From positions 1 to 23,918 of the forward strand of contig CAZRQN010000034.1 in assembly GCA_964602115.1 (NCBI GenBank): a stretch of 23,918 nucleotides of DNA. Reading direction: 5' to 3'. The position numbers and the translations under genes were made by a program. A model generated the notes under the pieces. It worked only from the letters and a program-made list of their open reading frames with translations, was not told where the DNA came from and made no database searches. The DNA comes from JANOGU01 sp964602115 (GTDB lineage Bacteria; Pseudomonadota; Alphaproteobacteria; Rhodobacterales; Rhodobacteraceae). This document shows positions 20,667 to 23,918 of the stretch, one piece after another; the stretch's first letter is position 1; each line of letters opens with the position of its first letter.

Positions 20667-21829
20667 GACAATCCCCGACCGAGGCGGCCTTCGTTCAGGA
20701 CCCCTATCCTTTCTACGACCGGGCGCGGGCGCATCCGGTCTTCTTCTGGGAGGATTACGGCCTTCCCGCCGTCGCCTCGGCGGCGGCCGTGGGGGCCGTC
20801 CTGCGCGACCGCAGGCTCGGCCGAGAGTTCCCGGCGGACAGGCGGTCGCCCATTCCGCCGCATCTCGCCCCATTCTATGCGGTCGAAGCGCATTCGATGC
20901 TGGAGCTGGAGCCGCCGCGACATACCCGGCTGCGCGGCCTGGTCCTGCGGGCCTTCACCTCGCGGCGCATCGCGGCACTGGCGCCGGAGATCGCCGACCT
21001 CTGCCATGAACTGATCGACGCCCTGCCGGCGCACTTCGACCTCCTGCCCGCCTTTGCCCAGCGCCTGCCGGTCATCGTCATCGCCCGGCTGCTGGGCGTT
21101 CCGGAAAGCATGGCGCCTGATCTCCTGCGCTGGTCCAATGCCATGGTCGGCATGTACCAGGCCGGCCGGACGCGGGCGATGGAGGATGCCGCCGCGACGG
21201 CGGCACGGGATTTCAGCGCCTTCATGCGCGGCTATGTGGAAGAACGGCGGGCCAGGCCGGCCGATGACCTGATCACCCATCTGATCGCGGCGGAAAGCGG
21301 TGGCGAGAAGCTCACGACAGATGAGCTGATCACCACCTGCATCCTTCTGTTGAACGCCGGGCACGAAGCAACCGTGCACACGCTCGGAAACGGGGTGAAG
21401 GCTCTACTGGAGACCGGCACGCCGCGCACGGCGCTCGCTCCTTCGGCGATCGAGGCAACGGTGGAGGAGATCCTGCGCTTTGACCCGCCGCTGCATCTCT
21501 TTACCCGTCACGCCTATGAGGATGTGGACGTGATGGGGGTGACGCTGCCCCGGGGGACGGAGGTTGCGCTGCTTCTCGGCGCCGCAAACCGCGATCCGCA
21601 GGTCTGGGACGACCCCAACCGCTTCGATCCCGGCCGGTCCCTGAAACCCAATCTCGCTTTCGGCGCCGGTCCGCATTTCTGCGTCGGAGCGCCTCTGGCA
21701 CGGCTGGAACTGAAGATCGCGCTGCCGATCCTGTTCGAGCGCCTGCCGGGCCTGCATCTGGACGAGCCGCCCGCCTATGCCGATGTCTATCATTTCCACG
21801 GCCTGAAGGCGCTGCGGGTCGGAACCTAG
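20654..21829 (+). CDS. Cytochrome P450 (soluble bacterial type)
   Basis: A 391-residue P450. The ATG at 20654 fits the usual N-terminus (a proline/aspartate-rich FVQDPYPFYDRARAHPVFF at 13-31); the frame is open upstream only by chance across the transporter gene. Key motifs are HTRLRGLVLRAFT (90-102), I-helix LLNAGHEATVH (232-242) with the acid-alcohol pair replaced by E238-A239-T240, ExxR E272-R275, and the haem loop FGAGPHFCVGAPLAR (336-350) with C343 as the iron ligand. Such enzymes are cytoplasmic monooxygenases that need a ferredoxin and reductase, neither of which is encoded nearby. The substrate is unknown. It overlaps the DMT transporter and is followed by a convergent Lrp gene, with a shared hairpin at the two stop codons. 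Confidence 0.95.
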   Translation: MERLRQSPTEAAFVQDPYPFYDRARAHPVFFWEDYGLPAVASAAAVGAVLRDRRLGREFPADRRSPIPPHLAPFYAVEAHSMLELEPPRHTRLRGLVLRAFTSRRIAALAPEIADLCHELIDALPAHFDLLPAFAQRLPVIVIARLLGVPESMAPDLLRWSNAMVGMYQAGRTRAMEDAAATAARDFSAFMRGYVEERRARPADDLITHLIAAESGGEKLTTDELITTCILLLNAGHEATVHTLGNGVKALLETGTPRTALAPSAIEATVEEILRFDPPLHLFTRHAYEDVDVMGVTLPRGTEVALLLGAANRDPQVWDDPNRFDPGRSLKPNLAFGAGPHFCVGAPLARLELKIALPILFERLPGLHLDEPPAYADVYHFHGLKALRVGT

Positions 21830-21851
21830 GGAGGGGAAAACCTTTCCCTAG
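21826..21851. terminator. Convergent hairpin that contains both stop codons
   Basis: Arms 21826-21836 and 21841-21851 can pair over 11 positions (nine Watson-Crick and two G-U in the plus-strand RNA) around an AAAA loop. The outer seven bases, CTAGGGA and TCCCTAG, are perfectly complementary. The P450 stop TAG (21827-21829) and the Lrp stop (21848-21850, minus) both lie within the arms. It is probably a short bidirectional terminator, with weak downstream T content. Confidence 0.6.
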
Positions 21852-22309
21852 ACGGGCATCACCGTTGTCGCCTTGATCTCCTCCATCGACAGGAGCGCGG
21901 TGACATTGTGGATGCGCACCTCGGAGATCAGCGCCTGATAGAACGTGTCATAGGCGCGGGCGTTCTGCACCCGGACCTTGAGGATGTAATCGACATCGCC
22001 GGCAAGTCGATGCGCTTCAAGCACTTCCGGGCGCCGCCGCAGAACCTCAAGAAAGCGCCGCTGCCAGTCCGCCTCGTGCTCGGAGGTCCGGATGAGGACG
22101 AAGAAGCAGGCTTCCAGCCCCAGGGCCTCGGGATCAAGGATCGTGGTGGTGCTGACAATGACCCCCGCCTCGCGCAGCTTGCGGATCCGGTTCCAGACCG
22201 GGGTCTTGGAGGAGCCGACTTTCCTGGCAATTTCGTCCAGCGACTGCCCGGCATCCGCCTGAAGTTCGGTCAGGATTTTCCGGTCGATCTCGTCAAGTCG
22301 GACAGACAT
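21848..22309 (-). CDS. Lrp/AsnC family transcriptional regulator
   Basis: A 153-residue regulator, the family length, if it starts at the ATG at 22309 (MSVRLDEIDRKILTELQ). A GTG at 22351 in the same frame would add 14 unlikely residues. Residues 1-50 are the winged helix with LDEIARKVGSSKTPVWNRI (24-42) as the helix-turn-helix. Residues 65-150 are the RAM/AsnC ligand-binding domain with HRLAGDVDYILKV (100-112). Such proteins form octamers and sense amino acids or related effectors. It is divergent from the cobA-DUF2849-cysI operon, so control of sulfur or nitrogen assimilation is a reasonable inference. Two dyads in the gap (22360-22386) may be its sites. The effector is not known. Confidence 0.9.
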   Translation of the reverse strand: MSVRLDEIDRKILTELQADAGQSLDEIARKVGSSKTPVWNRIRKLREAGVIVSTTTILDPEALGLEACFFVLIRTSEHEADWQRRFLEVLRRRPEVLEAHRLAGDVDYILKVRVQNARAYDTFYQALISEVRIHNVTALLSMEEIKATTVMPV

Positions 22310-22359
22310 TCGCAGCTCTCGCGTTGCGGCGGGAATCCCGTCCCGCGCCACCCTCTTTT

Positions 22360-22386
22360 GGGAACAATTTTCCCTTTTAGCAAGGG
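22360..22386. promoter_or_regulatory. Candidate regulator-binding dyads between the Lrp gene and cobA
   Basis: Two 15-base dyads with five-base arms lie side by side: GGGAA-N5-TTCCC (22360-22374, AT-rich centre) and CCCTT-N5-AAGGG (22372-22386). Their centres are 12 bases apart. Their size and AT-rich core fit Lrp-family sites, and they lie in the divergent regulatory region. A -10-like TATATT (22415-22420) for cobA lies downstream, without a good -35, as expected for an activated promoter. Confidence 0.4.
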
Positions 22387-22446
22387 CATCTGGCCCGAGA
22401 CCGGAACATTATCCTATATTTGCACCATCAATTCGCGAGTCCGGCC

Positions 22447-23193
22447 ATGCCTCTGCATCCCATCGTCTTCGTCGGCGCCGGTCCGGGTGCGGCCGAGCAC
22501 CTGACCCTTGGCGCGCTGCGCGCCATCGAGGCGGCGGAAGTCGTGGTCCATGACCGGCTGGTCGGGCCGGAGATCCTGGCGCTGATCCCGGCGGCTGCGC
22601 AGCGGGTGGATGTGGGCAAGGAGGGGTTCGGCCCCTCGGCACTTCAGAGCGATATCCACGCCGCGCTGGTCGCCCATGGCCTGGCGGGGCGCAAGGTTTT
22701 GCGTCTGAAAGGCGGCGATCCGGGCATCTTCGGACGGCTGGACGAGGAAATCGAAGCCGTCGAGGCTGCCGGACTTGCCTGGCGCGTCCAGCCCGGGCTG
22801 ACGGCGGCCAGCGTGGCGGCGGCAGCCATCGGCCAGTCGCTCACACGGAGGGGCCGCAACGCCGCGCTGCGGATCCTCACCGGCCACGACATGGCCGGCT
22901 TTGCAGAACAGGACTGGCGCAGCCTCGCCCGCCCTGGCGAGGTGGCGGCGATCTACATGGGCAAGAAATCCGCCCGCTTCCTGCAAGGCCGGCTGATGAT
23001 GCATGGCGCCGATCCGGCCACGCCGGTCACGGTGGTCGAGAATGTCTCCCGCGCCGACCAACGCATCCACGAGGGCACGCTGGCCAGCCTGCCGCAGACG
23101 GCGGCGGTCGCCGGCCCTGCGGTTATCCTCTTCGGTCTGCCGCCCCGCCGGGCGGTCTCCGTTCTGCCCGCGCTCAAGGAGAGCCACGCATGA
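22447..23193 (+). CDS. cobA: Uroporphyrinogen-III C-methyltransferase
   Basis: A 248-residue single-domain enzyme that adds two methyl groups from S-adenosylmethionine to uroporphyrinogen III, giving precorrin-2 for siroheme (or cobalamin). Visible motifs are VGAGPGAAEHLTLGALRAI (9-27), VVVHDRLV (32-39) and the SAM-site LRLKGGDPGIFGR (85-97), followed by QPGLTAAS (115-122) and the LTGHD region. It lacks the N-terminal dehydrogenase/ferrochelatase domain of CysG, so those steps must be done by another protein. I start at ATG 22447, which gives the normal N-terminus; an upstream TTG would add nine residues. It overlaps the next gene by four bases (ATGA). With cysI two genes on, siroheme supply for sulfite or nitrite reductase is its likely role. 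Confidence 0.95.
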   Translation: MPLHPIVFVGAGPGAAEHLTLGALRAIEAAEVVVHDRLVGPEILALIPAAAQRVDVGKEGFGPSALQSDIHAALVAHGLAGRKVLRLKGGDPGIFGRLDEEIEAVEAAGLAWRVQPGLTAASVAAAAIGQSLTRRGRNAALRILTGHDMAGFAEQDWRSLARPGEVAAIYMGKKSARFLQGRLMMHGADPATPVTVVENVSRADQRIHEGTLASLPQTAAVAGPAVILFGLPPRRAVSVLPALKESHA

Positions 23194-23498
23194 AAGGCCG
23201 CTTCACGCCGAAAGTCGTCACCGGCAACGATCTCCTCGAAGGCGATGTCGTCTATCTGACGGCCGACGACCGCTGGTCGCGCCTGCATCACGAAGCGGAG
23301 CTGATCGAGGACGAGGCGCATGCCCAGATGCGTCTTCTGTTCGGTACGGCGCAACGGCAGGTGGTGGTCGGTGTTTATCTCGCCGATGCCAAGGCCGGGC
23401 CGAACGGGCCGGAGCCCACGCATTTCCGCGAGGAATTCCGCACGCGCGGCCCCTCGAACTACCCGCATGGCAAGCAGGCGGATCTCTCGCATGTATGA
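23190..23498 (+). CDS. DUF2849 protein of the sulfite-reductase operon
   Basis: A 102-residue soluble protein matching DUF2849: KVVTGNDLLEGDVVYLTADDRW (8-29), AQMRLLFGTAQRQVVVGVYLAD (45-66), a polar loop and the closing FREEFRTRGPSNYPHG (79-94). It contains no cysteines, no signal peptide and no membrane segment. The function is unknown. It is overlapped by cobA on its left (four bases, ATGA) and by cysI on its right (eight bases), so all three are translationally coupled. In alphaproteobacteria this small gene is typically found next to cysI, which suggests a part in assembly or function of the reductase. That role is inferred from position only. Confidence 0.9.
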   Translation: MKGRFTPKVVTGNDLLEGDVVYLTADDRWSRLHHEAELIEDEAHAQMRLLFGTAQRQVVVGVYLADAKAGPNGPEPTHFREEFRTRGPSNYPHGKQADLSHV

Positions 23499-23918
23499 TT
23501 ATACCGACTTCGACGAGGCCTTCGTCCGCTCCCGGGTGGCCCAGTTCCGCCAGCAGGTGGCGCGCCGTCTCGACGGTTCGCTGACCGAAGACGAGTTCCG
23601 GCCGCTGCGGCTGATGAACGGGCTCTACCTGCAGCTTCACGCCTATATGCTGCGGGTCGCCATCCCCTATGGCACGCTCAACCCCGATCAGCTGCGGCAA
23701 CTGGCGATGATCGCCGACCGCTTCGACAAGGGTTATGGCCATTTCACCACGCGGCAGAACATCCAGTACAACTGGCCGAAGCTGCGCGACGTGCCCGATA
23801 TCCTCGCCGCACTGGCCGATGTCGGGATGCATGCGATCCAGACTTCGGGCAACTGCGTGCGCAACGTCACGGCGGACCATTTCGCCGGCGCCGCCGCCGA
23901 CGAGATCGAGGACCCGCG
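23491..23918 (+). CDS. cysI: Nitrite/sulfite reductase, siroheme-Fe4S4 enzyme (5' end; cut by window edge)
   Basis: Starting at the ATG at 23491, which overlaps the end of the DUF2849 gene by eight bases, 142 codons are present before the window ends. The protein begins MYDYTDFDEAFVRSRVAQF. It includes the ferredoxin-like half-domain typical of this family: LMNGLYLQLHAYMLRVAIPYG, then the siroheme-side motif GHFTTRQNIQYNW (about 84-96) and the TSGNCVRNVTADH block (about 118-130). The cluster-binding cysteines are further on and not visible. Family members reduce sulfite to sulfide or nitrite to ammonia. The neighbours (cobA, DUF2849) and the single-subunit alphaproteobacterial type favour assimilatory sulfite reduction, but the substrate cannot be proved from this part. 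Confidence 0.92.
   Translation, partial: MYDYTDFDEAFVRSRVAQFRQQVARRLDGSLTEDEFRPLRLMNGLYLQLHAYMLRVAIPYGTLNPDQLRQLAMIADRFDKGYGHFTTRQNIQYNWPKLRDVPDILAALADVGMHAIQTSGNCVRNVTADHFAGAAADEIEDP

Noticed and set aside
22420..22446. TTG start of cobA
   Set aside because: It would add nine residues overlapping the promoter region; ATG 22447 gives the standard N-terminus.
1..23918. Search for CRISPR arrays, tRNA or rRNA genes, insertion sequences, toxin-antitoxin or phage-defence genes
   Set aside because: No direct-repeat arrays, cloverleaf sequences, transposases or defence-type proteins were seen. The inventory is housekeeping plus a few orphans.

Overview
The window is about 24 kb of GC-rich, gene-dense chromosome. 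It looks like an alphaproteobacterium of the Rhodobacteraceae/Paracoccaceae type. The basis is protein style (LptD, RsmA, MarC, the CobA-DUF2849-CysI cassette), gene order and codon use. Genus cannot be fixed by eye. Nearly everything is core genome. I see no phage, insertion sequence, CRISPR array, tRNA or rRNA.

Layout. (1) 1-2089: start of clpX and all of clpP on the minus strand, a secreted CAP-domain protein (+), then ndk (-) with a clear intrinsic terminator. (2) 2150-7210: a secreted six-cysteine DUF6636-like protein (-), divergent from an ABC-F ATPase (+); then a coiled-coil/membrane hypothetical protein, a glutathione S-transferase-like protein, a MarC-family membrane protein and a membrane-anchored retropepsin-like protease, all +. 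(3) 7211-9399: holC and pepA on the minus strand, with a composite palindrome on each side of holC. (4) 9573-17235: an envelope-biogenesis run lptF-lptG-lptD-surA-pdxA-rsmA, mostly overlapping or tightly spaced, transcribed divergently from pepA. It joins two gene groups that lie apart in E. coli (holC-pepA/lptFG and lptD-surA-pdxA-rsmA). (5) 17311-19240: a DUF59 Fe-S assembly protein, an A-type Fe-S carrier, tpiA and a 68-residue lysine-rich protein, each apparently with its own promoter. (6) 19241-19739: 499 bases with no convincing gene, containing two hairpins and possibly a short RNA. (7) 19740-21829: an EamA/DMT transporter overlapping a cytochrome P450. (8) 21848-23918: an Lrp/AsnC regulator divergent from cobA-DUF2849-cysI, the siroheme/assimilatory sulfite (or nitrite) reduction operon; cysI runs off the end.

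How the genes fit together. LptF and LptG are the inner-membrane part of the lipopolysaccharide exporter. LptD is its outer-membrane gate, and SurA is the periplasmic chaperone that helps fold such barrels. CobA makes the siroheme precursor needed by CysI, and an Lrp-type regulator sits where it could control both. ClpX and ClpP form one protease.

The hunt gave mainly regulatory architecture. Several promoters share a -10 hexamer close to TAGGGT/TAGGCT/TAGACT, usually 17-18 bases after a TTG- or TTTT-type -35. There are near-identical mirror-image promoters between pepA and lptF, probable leaderless starts for marC and the ABC-F gene, REP/BIME-like palindromes around holC, a convergent terminator that contains both stop codons, and two adjacent dyads between the Lrp gene and cobA. 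I found no clearly new multi-gene system. The least understood genes are at 4572-5054, 2150-2560 and 19034-19240.
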